Assembly: GCF_020687685.1 (NCBI RefSeq)
Contig: NZ_JAJEWM010000003.1
Location: 62,001-126,000 of the forward strand
DNA length: 64,000 nt
From: Tessaracoccus sp. OS52
GTDB lineage: Bacteria > Actinomycetota > Actinomycetes > Propionibacteriales > Propionibacteriaceae
Direction: 5' to 3'
Below, one piece after another: positions 16,782 to 24,503 of the stretch. Under the pieces are notes generated by a model that saw nothing but the letters and a program-made list of their open reading frames with translations, made no database searches and was not told the DNA's origin. The stretch's first letter is position 1; each line of letters opens with the position of its first letter. Both the position numbers and the translations under genes were made by a program.

Positions 16782-16895
16782 CGAAGGGTGGCGCCGGCCG
16801 GGAGCGGTGGCGCGGGTCGGGAGCGGTGGCGCGGGCCGGGAGCGGTGGCGCGGGCCGGGAGCGGTGGCACGGGCCGAGAGCGGTGGCGCGGGCCC
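16782..16895. repeat. 19-bp tandem repeat array B
   Basis: Six head-to-tail units, five of them close to GGAGCGGTGGCGCGGGCCG, beginning at 16782, 16801, 16820, 16839, 16858 and 16877. It is related to array A at 14013-14088. Confidence 0.85.
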
Positions 16896-16910
16896 AGCAG
16901 GTCGGCCGGC

Positions 16911-16965
16911 GACGTCGTGGCGACGTCGTGGCGACGTCGTGGCGACGTCGCGGCGACGTCGCGGC
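16911..16965. repeat. 11-bp tandem repeat, five copies
   Basis: Three copies of GACGTCGTGGC are followed by two of GACGTCGCGGC, in perfect register. Each unit contains the palindrome GACGTC. Confidence 0.85.
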
Positions 16966-16993
16966 GTGGCAACCCAGCCAGGTCGGCCGCCTC

Positions 16994-17007
16994 GGAAAGC
17001 GCTTGCC
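16994..17007. promoter_or_regulatory. LacI-type operator, site 2, over the SDR promoter
   Basis: GGAAAGCGCTTGCC matches the shared consensus. Its right half overlaps TTGCCA (17003-17008), a good -35 candidate. A 17-bp spacer then leads to AAGAAT (17026-17031), six bases before the SDR start codon. A repressor bound here would block the promoter directly. Confidence 0.65.
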
Positions 17008-17037
17008 AAACTCCGGGAAGACGGCAAGAATGGCAGC

Positions 17038-17802
17038 ATGAATCGTGTCGCCGTGGTCACGGGAGGCAGCCGAGGTATCGGTCTCGGCATCTCGCAGGCC
17101 CTCATCGCCCAAGGTCTCCGGGTCGCCGTCGTGGCCACCCGCCCCGAACCGGAGGGCCTCATCGAGGGGCTCGGCGGGCCGGAGAAGGCCGCCTACTTCC
17201 AGGGCCGCGTCGACGACGTCGACTCCCACGCAGGGCTCGTCGCCGACATCGTCGCCCACTTCGGCCGCATCGACGTGCTGGTGAACAACGCCGGCGTCGC
17301 ACCCGAGGAGCGCCGCGACCTGCTGGAGGCCACCCCCGAGAGCTATGACCGGGTCATGGGCATCAATCTGCGCGGCCCGTACTTCCTCACCCAGGCCGTC
17401 GCCCGCCAGATGCTGCAGCAGCAGGGCGACGACGCCGCCAACGTCCGCGGCGTCATCGTCAACGTCTCCTCGATCTCCGCGACGACCGTGTCCATCAACC
17501 GCGGGGAGTACTGCCTGTCCAAGGCGGGCGTGTCCATGGCCACCCGGCTCTGGGCGGCGCGGCTGGCACCCGAGGGCGTCCTGGTCTACGAAGTCAGGCC
17601 CGGCGTCATCGCAACCGACATGACCGCCGGCGTCAAGGAACGCTACGACTCCCTCTTCGCGCAGGGAATCTCCCCGATGCCACGCTGGGGCCAGCCCTCC
17701 GACGTCGGCGGCGCCGTCGCAGCGCTCGCCTCCGGCGCGATGCCCTACAGCACCGGCGACGTCATCCACGTCGACGGCGGCATGCACCTCCCCCGACTCT
17801 GA
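17038..17802 (+). CDS. Short-chain dehydrogenase/reductase (3-ketoacyl-ACP reductase type)
   Basis: A 254-residue classical SDR. The cofactor motif is TGGSRGIG (residues 8-15), followed by NNAGVA, catalytic Ser in NVSSIS, and Tyr-x-x-x-Lys as YCLSKAG near 160. The C-terminus (GDVIHVDGGMHL) is standard. No ribosome site precedes the ATG at 17038, and a -10-like hexamer ends six bases upstream, so the transcript may be leaderless. It is followed after 10 bp by a large flavoprotein gene. Under a LacI-type operator, the pair is likely to oxidise or reduce a sugar-derived hydroxyl group rather than a fatty acid. Confidence 0.88.
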   Translation: MNRVAVVTGGSRGIGLGISQALIAQGLRVAVVATRPEPEGLIEGLGGPEKAAYFQGRVDDVDSHAGLVADIVAHFGRIDVLVNNAGVAPEERRDLLEATPESYDRVMGINLRGPYFLTQAVARQMLQQQGDDAANVRGVIVNVSSISATTVSINRGEYCLSKAGVSMATRLWAARLAPEGVLVYEVRPGVIATDMTAGVKERYDSLFAQGISPMPRWGQPSDVGGAVAALASGAMPYSTGDVIHVDGGMHLPRL

Positions 17803-17812
17803 GGACACTGAA

Positions 17813-19945
17813 ATGGCCGAAGCAAACCTCGACCACGTGACCATCGGTGACGAGCGCGTCCCCGTCGTCACCACCACCAGCCTCGTGATCGGCACGGGCT
17901 CCGCCGGCTACTGCGCCGCCGAGCGGCTCGCCGGGTTCGGCGCCCCCGACGTCGTGATGGTCGCCGACAAGATCCGGGCTGGCGCCTCCCGCAACGCAGG
18001 CTCGGACAAGCAGACCTACTACAAGCTCACCCTCTCGGGCAGCGAGCCGGACTCGGTGCGTTCGATGGCCGAGACGTTGTTCAGCGGCGGCTCCATGGAC
18101 GGCGACAACGCCCTGGCAGAGGCCGCGCTCAGCGCGCGCTGCTTCTACCATCTGATCGAGGCCGGGGTCCCCTTCCCGGCCAACCACTCCGGTGAGTTCG
18201 TCGGCTACAAGACCGACCATGACCCGCGCCAGCGGGCCACTTCCGTCGGCCCCTTCACGAGCAAGTCGATGGTGGAGTCGCTGGAATCGCGCGTCCGGAC
18301 CCTCGGCATCCCGGTGATCGGAAACTGCCGCCTGTTGGACCTGATCGTTGACGACGGCGAGATCCGTGGCGCCCTGTTCCTGCGCACCGACGTCGGCGCC
18401 AGCCGGAACCCTGCCCACGAGGAGGAGCCCGTCGAGACCAACGTCGGCGAGGTCCCCGCGCCCGAACCCAAGGGCACCCTCATCGAGCAGCTAGCCCAGG
18501 AGACCTCACGGTTCCTGCTGGTGCGCGCCACCAACGTCGTCCAGGCCACCGGCGGCCCGGCCGGGATGTATGCCGACTCGGTCTACCCCCACGGCCAGTG
18601 GGGCGGCGCCGGGGCTGCCCTGCGCAACGGCGCCCGGGGCCACAACCTCACCGAGTGGCAGTTCGGCATGGCCTCCATCAAGCCGCGCTGGAACGTGTCG
18701 GGCACCTACATGCAGGTGGTGCCACGGTTCGTGTCCACAGACGTCGACGGCGGCGACGAGCGCGAGTTCCTGGCCGACGTCGTCGCCGACCCCAACCAGC
18801 TCGCCAGCCTCGTGTTCCTGAAGGGCTACCAGTGGCCCTTCGACATCCGCAAGGCCCGCGACGGGTCCAGCCTGATCGACCTGCTCGTGTACCGCGAGAC
18901 CGTGATGCGCGGGCGGCGGGTCTTCCTCGACTTCCGGAGCAACCCCGTCGGCGACCTCGACCCTGCCCAGCTCGACGAGCAGGCGCGCGTCTACCTTGAG
19001 CGCGCCGAGGTGGCCGACCTGGCCAACACGACGCCCATCCAGCGGCTGCGGCACATGAACGAGCCCTCCTACCAGTTCTACCTGGGCCGCAACCCGGGCG
19101 TGGACCTGGAGACCGACATGCTGGAGATCGCCGTGTGCGCCCAGCACAACAACGGCGGCGTCGCCGTCGACCACTGGTGGCACTCCAGCGTGATCGACGG
19201 CCTGTTCCCCGTCGGCGAGGCGGCCGGCGCGCACGGCGTCTACCGCCCCGGCGGCGCGGCCCTCAACTCCGGGCAGGTGGGCGCCACCCGCGCGGCCCAG
19301 TACATCACCGCCCATCGGGCGCAGGAGCCCAGGGCTGAGGATTTCGACGCCGTCGCCGCCCCCAGCCTCGAGCGCGCCGGGCGGATGCTGGCCGACGCCG
19401 TCGCGCGGTTCACCGCCGGCGCCGAGGACAACACCGGCACCCTGCTGACGGACGTGACCACGCTCATGAGCCGCAACGCCGGGCTGGTCCGGTCCCGCGC
19501 CTCCGTCCTGGAGGCACTCAAGCAGGTAACCCAGTGGCTGGCCGACTACGAGCAACTGATCGTCGTCGACGACGCCTCGCGCCGCAGCGTCAACCGGCTG
19601 TTCCTGATCCACGACATCCTCACCAGCCAGTACGTGTACCTCCACGCCATGAAGGACTACCTGGACCACGGCGGGCGCTCCCGCGGATCGGTCCTCTACA
19701 CCGACGCCGAGGGCGACCTCCCCTGGCCCGACCAGGATCTCGGCCTCCCCGAGGAGTTCCGGTTCGTCCTCGACGGCGGCGCGCTCGACGGCGTCACGCA
19801 GGAGGTCGACTGGGACGGTGACGGCGAGCCCTCGTTCACCTGGCGCGACGTCCGCCCGATCCCCAGCGACGACGACTTCTTCGAGAACGTGTGGCGCAAC
19901 TTCCGCACGGATCGCGGCGTGCCGTCGCGCGACGGCGTGAGGTAG
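17813..19945 (+). CDS. FAD-dependent oxidoreductase (fumarate reductase/SdhA-like flavoprotein)
   Basis: A 710-residue flavoprotein. The dinucleotide-binding motif is near residue 23 (VIGTGSAGYCAAERL), followed by an FAD/substrate domain with QATGGPAGMYADSVY and a C-terminal FAD contact (FPVGEAAGAHGVYRPGGAALNSGQVG). The C-terminal helical region resembles SdhA/L-aspartate oxidase proteins. It has no signal peptide or heme motif, so it is cytoplasmic. It follows the SDR gene in one operon. The pairing and the carbohydrate context suggest oxidation of a sugar acid or lactone intermediate. The electron acceptor and substrate are unknown. The length is greater than usual for a soluble relative (about 550-600). 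Confidence 0.8.
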   Translation: MAEANLDHVTIGDERVPVVTTTSLVIGTGSAGYCAAERLAGFGAPDVVMVADKIRAGASRNAGSDKQTYYKLTLSGSEPDSVRSMAETLFSGGSMDGDNALAEAALSARCFYHLIEAGVPFPANHSGEFVGYKTDHDPRQRATSVGPFTSKSMVESLESRVRTLGIPVIGNCRLLDLIVDDGEIRGALFLRTDVGASRNPAHEEEPVETNVGEVPAPEPKGTLIEQLAQETSRFLLVRATNVVQATGGPAGMYADSVYPHGQWGGAGAALRNGARGHNLTEWQFGMASIKPRWNVSGTYMQVVPRFVSTDVDGGDEREFLADVVADPNQLASLVFLKGYQWPFDIRKARDGSSLIDLLVYRETVMRGRRVFLDFRSNPVGDLDPAQLDEQARVYLERAEVADLANTTPIQRLRHMNEPSYQFYLGRNPGVDLETDMLEIAVCAQHNNGGVAVDHWWHSSVIDGLFPVGEAAGAHGVYRPGGAALNSGQVGATRAAQYITAHRAQEPRAEDFDAVAAPSLERAGRMLADAVARFTAGAEDNTGTLLTDVTTLMSRNAGLVRSRASVLEALKQVTQWLADYEQLIVVDDASRRSVNRLFLIHDILTSQYVYLHAMKDYLDHGGRSRGSVLYTDAEGDLPWPDQDLGLPEEFRFVLDGGALDGVTQEVDWDGDGEPSFTWRDVRPIPSDDDFFENVWRNFRTDRGVPSRDGVR

Positions 19946-20363
19946 GGGAACCGCACCTCGCTGCTACTCGATCGACGGAGACCCGCTGGTCGAGTAGCCG
20001 CGGCGAGGCGAGACACGGACACCCGCTGGTCGAGTAGCCGCGGCGAAGCCCGGCGTGTCGAGACCAAGCCCCCGCGTGACCACTGATCTCGACACGCGGC
20101 CGGCTCGCTGACGCTCACGCGGCTGCTACTCGATCAACGGGGTGGGCGACCGGCTCGCTGACGCTCACGCGGCTGCTACTCGATCACCGGGTGGGCGGCC
20201 GGCTCGCTGACGCCAGATCACCGAAGGATCCGCTGGTCGAGTAGCCGCGGCGAAGCCCGGCGTGTCGAGACCAAGCCCCCGCGTGACCACTGATCTCGAC
20301 ACGCGGCCGGCTCGCTGACGCTCACGCGGCTGCTACTCGATCAACGATTCCCACACCACCTCG
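19946..20363. other. Gene-free stretch made of palindromic repeats
   Basis: The 418 bp between the flavoprotein gene and the convergent YesL-like gene are almost wholly made of the GGTCGAGTAGC ... GTGTCGAGACC family (see repeat entry). I see no gene. Confidence 0.75.
19968..20346. repeat. Palindromic intergenic repeat, locus 1
   Basis: Forward elements (GGTCGAGTAGCCGCGGCGA ... GTGTCGAGACC) alternate with inverted ones (ATCTCGACACGCGGCCGGC ... GCTGCTACTCGATCAACG). A 117-bp block at 20023-20139 recurs at 20230-20346 with no difference that I can see. Related elements are at 36575-37088 and 41856-42058. Confidence 0.85.
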
Positions 20364-21026
20364 TCACCGCTGGCGGCGCGGGCGTCCGGGGATGGCGACG
20401 ACGGCCAGGGCGGCGCAACCCAGTGCGGGCAGCAGCAGCGGGAACAGGGCCCAGGTGACGATGACGACGAAGCCCGCAGTGGCGAGCAGGTAGAGCGCGC
20501 CGGGGACGTCGGCGACGACGAGTCCGGGCACGCGTCGGAGCGCACCTCTCCAACCATCTGCGGGGTTCCAGGCGCCAGCCGCAGCCAGAAGTGCGACGGC
20601 CAGGACAGCCAGACCGACCCAGCCCACGACCTCCACCATGACACCGCCGGGCAGCAGGCCGGAGCGGGCGAGGTTGATGTCAAGCAACAAGACTCCGACA
20701 AGGGCCAAGAAGACGGCCCCCACCGCAGCACCGGGCAGAAGGGCCCGCTTCACGTCGTCCCAGAACAGGCTCATCGAACTGTCCTCCGCCGCGACGAAGC
20801 GGCGCAGGTGCCGCACGCCGGCGGCGAGCCCCGCGGGGAGGGTGACCACCAGCAGGCCGACGAGGCTCACCAGGAGCCCCACCTGCAGGACCTCAGCGAA
20901 GAGTCCGAACTTCCCCACGGCCCCGGGATTCTGCTCCGGCGCCCGTTCTTCGCGGACCGGGCCGGACCCGTCGAGTTCTGCCCGACGGGCCGCCCGGCGC
21001 GCGCGACGCTCGGTTGCGGCGGACAT
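20364..21026 (-). CDS. YesL-like (DUF624-type) membrane protein
   Basis: A 220-residue integral membrane protein with about five hydrophobic segments (VGLLVSLVGLLVVTLPAGLAA, GAAVGAVFLALVGVLLLDI, VVGWVGLAVLAVALLAAAGAW, TAGFVVIVTWALFPLLLP). It resembles the YesL/DUF624 group that is often encoded with carbohydrate ABC importers in Bacillus and actinobacteria. The ATG at 21026 lies two bases after the permease stop. The open frame beyond it overlaps the permease and is not used. It is the last gene of the second importer operon. Its role is unknown, perhaps assisting transporter assembly. Confidence 0.7.
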   Translation of the reverse strand: MSAATERRARRAARRAELDGSGPVREERAPEQNPGAVGKFGLFAEVLQVGLLVSLVGLLVVTLPAGLAAGVRHLRRFVAAEDSSMSLFWDDVKRALLPGAAVGAVFLALVGVLLLDINLARSGLLPGGVMVEVVGWVGLAVLAVALLAAAGAWNPADGWRGALRRVPGLVVADVPGALYLLATAGFVVIVTWALFPLLLPALGCAALAVVAIPGRPRRQR

Positions 21027-21028
21027 CG

Positions 21029-21940
21029 CTAACCCTTCAGACCCTGCGTGGCCACACCGTCGACCAGGAAGCGCTGGAACACGATGAAGAAGATCAGGAT
21101 CGGGATCAGGGCCACGAACGAGGCCGTGACGGTGGCGCCGTAGTCGCTCGTCGAGGTCTGGTCGTTGTAGAGGCGCAGCGCGATGGGCAGCGGGTAGTTC
21201 TCCGGGCTGGTGAGGTAGATCAGCGGTGCCAGGAAGTCGTTCCACGCCCAGATGAAAGCGAAGATCGCGCAGGTGATCAGCGCCGGCTTGATCAGGGGCA
21301 GGATGATCGAGAAGAAGATCCGCATGTGCCCGGCGCCGTCGATCTTCGCGGCCTCGTCCATCTCACGTGGCATCTGCTTGATGAACTGCACCATCAGGAA
21401 GACGAAGAACGCGTCGGTGGCGAGGAACTTGGGCAGGATCAGCGGCCAGTAGGTATCCACCATGCCCAACTGGTTGAACATGATGTACTGCGGGATGATC
21501 ACGACGTGGAACGGCAGCAGCAGCGTGCCGATCATCGCGGTGAAGAAGATGCCGACGCCCTTGAAGTTCACCCTGGCGAAGGCGTAGGCGGCCATCGACG
21601 CCGACAGCAGCACACCGACCACCGACGAGCCCGCGATGATGAAGGAGTTCAGGAAGAACTTCCACATCGGCACACCTGCGATGCCCTCGGACACCTTGAT
21701 GTAGTTCTCGACGGTCGGGTTGTTCGGCAGCAGGCCCATGTTGACGCCGAACTCGCCGTTGGGCTTGAACGTCGAGAACACCAGCCAGACCAATGGGTAG
21801 AGCACGATGAGCGCGATGACGGTGAGGACGGCGAACCAGATGATGGTCTGCCAGGTCTTGCGCTTCATCTTCGGGCGACGCTGCGGGGCACCGGCCATCA
21901 GGTGCTGGGGAGCGGTCTCGGGCATGGCGGACGTGGTCAT
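21029..21940 (-). CDS. Carbohydrate ABC transporter permease (MalG type) 2
   Basis: A 303-residue permease with six predicted membrane segments and the EAA loop EAAKIDGAGHMRIFFSIILP near residue 204. The C-terminus (FQRFLVDGVATQGLKG) is typical of MalG-type subunits. The ATG at 21940 overlaps the preceding permease stop (ATGA) and has GGGAG upstream. It works with the neighbouring permease and the lipoprotein at 22995-24326. Confidence 0.93.
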   Translation of the reverse strand: MTTSAMPETAPQHLMAGAPQRRPKMKRKTWQTIIWFAVLTVIALIVLYPLVWLVFSTFKPNGEFGVNMGLLPNNPTVENYIKVSEGIAGVPMWKFFLNSFIIAGSSVVGVLLSASMAAYAFARVNFKGVGIFFTAMIGTLLLPFHVVIIPQYIMFNQLGMVDTYWPLILPKFLATDAFFVFLMVQFIKQMPREMDEAAKIDGAGHMRIFFSIILPLIKPALITCAIFAFIWAWNDFLAPLIYLTSPENYPLPIALRLYNDQTSTSDYGATVTASFVALIPILIFFIVFQRFLVDGVATQGLKG

Positions 21941-22926
21941 CGGTTGTCTCCCGAGTAGTGCACCCAGTTCTTCTGGGTGCGGAAGAGGATGGAGGCGATG
22001 ACGGCGACGACGACCAGGAGAGTCCAGGCGATCGCCGCGGCGTAGCCCATTCGTCCATCGGCGAAGCCGGTCTTGTAGAGGTAAACGGTGATGAAGTTGG
22101 TCATGCCCGCGGGCCCGCCGGTGCCGTTGGAGATGATGTAGGCCGATCCGAACACCTGGAAGGCGTGGATCAGGCCCAGCAGCAGGTTGAAGAAGATGAC
22201 CGGCGAGAGCATCGGCACCGTCACGGCGCGGAACCGGCCCCAAGCGCTGGCGCCATCCATCTCGGCGGCCTCGTACAGCTCTTTCGGAACCTGCTTCAGC
22301 CCCGCCAGGAATATGACCATCGTGCTGCCGAACTGCCAGACGGCGAGCAGGATCATCATGGGCAGGATGAGGTCGGGGATACCGATCCAGCCGCCGATGT
22401 TGATGCCGAACCGGCTCAGGCCGTTGTCGATTGGGCCACCCGAGGAGAACATGGCGCGCCAGACGATCGCGACGGAGACGGAGCCGCCGATCAGTGAGGG
22501 AGCGTAGAACGCCGACCGGAAGAACGAAGCCCCACGGTCGCGGTAGTTGAGCAGAAGCGCGACGGCCAGTGCGGCACCCAACGTGATGGGCGTGCCGACC
22601 AGCACGTAGAACAGCGTGATCTGGGCCGACTGGACGAACGTCGGGTCGTTGGTGAACAGCCGGATGTAGTTGTCCAGGCCGATCCACTTGGGCGGCGAGA
22701 AGATGTTGTAGCTCGTGAACGAGAGGTACAGGGAGTACCCCATCGGCAGGAGGGTCAGGCCGAAGAACCCGATCAGCCACGGCAGGAGGAACGCGTAGCC
22801 CGCGAAGCTCTCCTTGCGCGCTTCCCGACGCTGTCCCGGCCGGTGCTCGATGCCCCGCTTGTTGCTGCGCGGCTTGGTGATGGACGGATCAACTGCTTCG
22901 GTGACCCTGTCGACGGTGGTGCTCAC
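21937..22926 (-). CDS. Carbohydrate ABC transporter permease (MalF type) 2
   Basis: A 329-residue permease. After a basic, polar N-terminus of about 40 residues come the membrane segments (AGYAFLLPWLIGFFGLTLLP) and the EAA loop (EAAEMDGASAWGRFRAVTVP). The frame is open to 22998, but the upstream part would lie in a strong hairpin. The GTG at 22926 with GGGGAGAG just upstream is preferred. It is part of the second sugar importer, which lacks its own ATPase gene. Confidence 0.92.
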   Translation of the reverse strand: MSTTVDRVTEAVDPSITKPRSNKRGIEHRPGQRREARKESFAGYAFLLPWLIGFFGLTLLPMGYSLYLSFTSYNIFSPPKWIGLDNYIRLFTNDPTFVQSAQITLFYVLVGTPITLGAALAVALLLNYRDRGASFFRSAFYAPSLIGGSVSVAIVWRAMFSSGGPIDNGLSRFGINIGGWIGIPDLILPMMILLAVWQFGSTMVIFLAGLKQVPKELYEAAEMDGASAWGRFRAVTVPMLSPVIFFNLLLGLIHAFQVFGSAYIISNGTGGPAGMTNFITVYLYKTGFADGRMGYAAAIAWTLLVVVAVIASILFRTQKNWVHYSGDNR

Positions 22927-22957
22927 TTGCTCTCCCCTGTTTCTGGAGGGACCGCTT

Positions 22958-22987
22958 CGGGGTCCGGGCGGCCTCGCCCGGACCCCG
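22958..22987 (-). terminator. Intercistronic hairpin between binding protein 2 and permease
   Basis: CGGGGTCCGGGCG (22958-22970) and CGCCCGGACCCCG (22975-22987) form a perfect 13-bp stem with a 4-nt loop, starting 8 bp after the binding-protein stop codon. Its position is the same as that of the hairpin at 6150-6177 in the other importer operon. Confidence 0.7.
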
Positions 22988-22994
22988 ACGTCAG

Positions 22995-24326
22995 TCACTG
23001 GTTGAGGACGATGTCCATCTCGTTGAAGAACTCTGCAACGGCGTCATCGACGGTGGTGGTTCCGAAGCTGAGCTCGGTGCCCAGCACGCGGAACTTCTCC
23101 TCCAGGGTGCCGAACCCGACGATCGGGACCGGCGGGGCGTCGCCGAGACGATCAGCGATCGCCTCTTCGTGCGCCTTGATCTGCTCGCTCAGCGGATCCA
23201 GTTCCGCAGCCTCGAGGGCGGTCGACGAGGCCGGCAGGCCACGGTTGGTGCCGAAGATCTCACCGGACTGCTCCGAGTTGATCAGGAAGTTTACCAGCGT
23301 CGCTGCCGCTTCCGGGTGCTCGGTGTTGGCTGAAATGGCGTGGAGCATGGAGGGCTTCAGGTACAGGTCCTTGGCGCCTTCCTCCTGGATCGGGGGTGCG
23401 AGCAGGTTGAGCTCGGTGTAGCCCTCGCCCAGACCGGCAAGGTAGCCGGCTCCGAAGTTGTCCCACGTCAGCTCGCTGGCGGTCAGAGCGGAGTCGAAGG
23501 CACCCTTGGGCGCCACTTCCTCGACTCGCTGCTGCGGCACGCCGATGCCGTCGCGGATGGGCTGGCCCTCTTCCCAGAACTGCTTGAGGCGAGCCTCGTC
23601 GAAGCCGGGCTCACCCTCGTCGGAGAACAGGTAGGAACCCTCGGCGCGAAGCTGCAGTTCGAAGTTCTGGATGCGTCCGGTGTAGTCGCCTCCGCCCCAG
23701 AACTCGCCGCCGGCGCCCTCGGTGACCTCACCCATCCATTCGGTGTACTCGGTCCAGGTGCCGCCGGGGAAGTCCTCGACGCCGGCCTTCTCGAGCAGGA
23801 CGGGGTTGGTGAACAGGCCCCAGGCGTTGGTGGAGGTGGGGATGGCGTAGGTGGTGTCGTTGACGACGCCGATTCCCAGGATCTGCTCGGTGAGCGGCTC
23901 GGTCTCGATGATGTTGCCCAAGTAGGGGCCGAGGTCCAGCAGCAGCTCGTTCTCCGAGTACTGGCGCAGGTAGGAGTAGTCGAACTGCATCACGTCGGGA
24001 AGACCGCCGCCGGCGGCTTCCGTCTGGCGCTTCTCCCAGAACTCCGGGAAGCCGAGGAAGGTGGAGTTGACCGTGATGTTCGGGTACTCCTCGTTGAACG
24101 CAGCGATCACCTCGTTGTAGAGCTCGGCGCGCACGTCGTTGCCCCAGAAGGCGAGGTTGAGCGTCACCTCCTCGTCGGGGTTGAAGGTGGCCTCCTGCGA
24201 GGCCGAAGCCTCCCCGCTGGGGGCCGTCGTCTCTGCCGGATCGGCATCGCCACCGCATCCGACCAGCGCAAGGGTCGCGCTCGTCGCGAGGGCGACGAGT
24301 CCCAGTACCCGCTTGTTGCTGAACAT
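22995..24326 (-). CDS. ABC transporter sugar-binding lipoprotein 2
   Basis: A 443-residue CUT1-type solute-binding protein. The signal peptide ends in lipobox LVGC (Cys24), followed by an acidic Ala/Thr/Glu-rich linker and the mature fold (VTLNLAFWGNDVRAELYNEVIAAFN). AAAGGA precedes the ATG at 24326. It is the first gene of the second importer operon (permeases at 21937-22926 and 21029-21940, YesL-like at 20364). Its promoter region holds three LacI-type dyads. Given the nearby GH115, GH2 and GH35 genes, the ligand may be a short uronate- or galactose-bearing oligosaccharide. Confidence 0.93.
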   Translation of the reverse strand: MFSNKRVLGLVALATSATLALVGCGGDADPAETTAPSGEASASQEATFNPDEEVTLNLAFWGNDVRAELYNEVIAAFNEEYPNITVNSTFLGFPEFWEKRQTEAAGGGLPDVMQFDYSYLRQYSENELLLDLGPYLGNIIETEPLTEQILGIGVVNDTTYAIPTSTNAWGLFTNPVLLEKAGVEDFPGGTWTEYTEWMGEVTEGAGGEFWGGGDYTGRIQNFELQLRAEGSYLFSDEGEPGFDEARLKQFWEEGQPIRDGIGVPQQRVEEVAPKGAFDSALTASELTWDNFGAGYLAGLGEGYTELNLLAPPIQEEGAKDLYLKPSMLHAISANTEHPEAAATLVNFLINSEQSGEIFGTNRGLPASSTALEAAELDPLSEQIKAHEEAIADRLGDAPPVPIVGFGTLEEKFRVLGTELSFGTTTVDDAVAEFFNEMDIVLNQ

Positions 24327-24363
24327 CTTTGTCCTTTCGTATGAACGTCAGTGTCCACGTCGT

Positions 24364-24386
24364 CCATTGTTAACGTTCACGAATGG
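24364..24386. promoter_or_regulatory. LacI-type dyad with AACGTT core upstream of binding protein 2
   Basis: CCATT (24364-24368) and AATGG (24382-24386) flank GTTAACGTTCAC, giving an imperfect dyad with the AACGTT centre common to LacI-family sites. It is about 40 bp from the start codon, so a bound protein could block transcription. Confidence 0.45.
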
Positions 24387-24412
24387 ATCGACGGTGTGCG
24401 CACCGGAGGTCC

Positions 24413-24426
24413 GGAAAGCGCTTGCC
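24413..24426. promoter_or_regulatory. LacI-type operator, site 3
   Basis: GGAAAGCGCTTGCC is identical to site 2. It is about 90 bp upstream of binding protein 2. Confidence 0.65.
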
Positions 24427-24442
24427 CATCAAGCTACACAAA

Positions 24443-24460
24443 CTTGAAACGTTTTGCAAG
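24443..24460. promoter_or_regulatory. LacI/CcpA-like dyad CTTGAAACGTTTTGCAAG
   Basis: The 18-mer has matching outer arms CTTG/CAAG and a perfect core AAACGTTT, close to the classic LacI-family pattern. It is a third operator-like element in the promoter region of binding protein 2. Confidence 0.5.
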
Positions 24461-24462
24461 AG

Positions 24463-24483
24463 GGTCCGAACTCAGTTCGGACC
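24463..24483 (-). terminator. Perfect inverted repeat after the Gfo/Idh gene
   Basis: GGTCCGAACT and AGTTCGGACC are perfect 10-bp arms around a single C, which in RNA gives an 8-bp stem and 5-nt loop. It lies 20 bp downstream of the Gfo/Idh stop (24504) and upstream of the next promoter, so it fits a terminator, though the following T-content is low. Confidence 0.55.
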
Positions 24484-24503
24484 TTGTTGCCCAATCGTTA
24501 CGG

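Larger units (their letters stand above)
16543..17037. other. Repeat-rich intergenic region with SDR promoter
   Basis: These 495 bp separate the beta-propeller gene from the divergent SDR gene. From left to right they hold a 38-bp direct duplication (about 16665-16740), the 19-bp array B, the 11-bp array, and the LacI-type operator with the SDR promoter. Open frames here are repeat-derived and not called. Confidence 0.7.

Noticed and set aside
19946..20363. Possible insertion-sequence remnant
   Set aside because: There is no transposase fragment or target duplication; the sequence is wholly explained by the intergenic repeat family.
20364..21245. Longer start for the YesL-like protein
   Set aside because: The first 73 codons overlap the permease gene and have shadow composition; the ATG at 21026 lies two bases after the permease stop.
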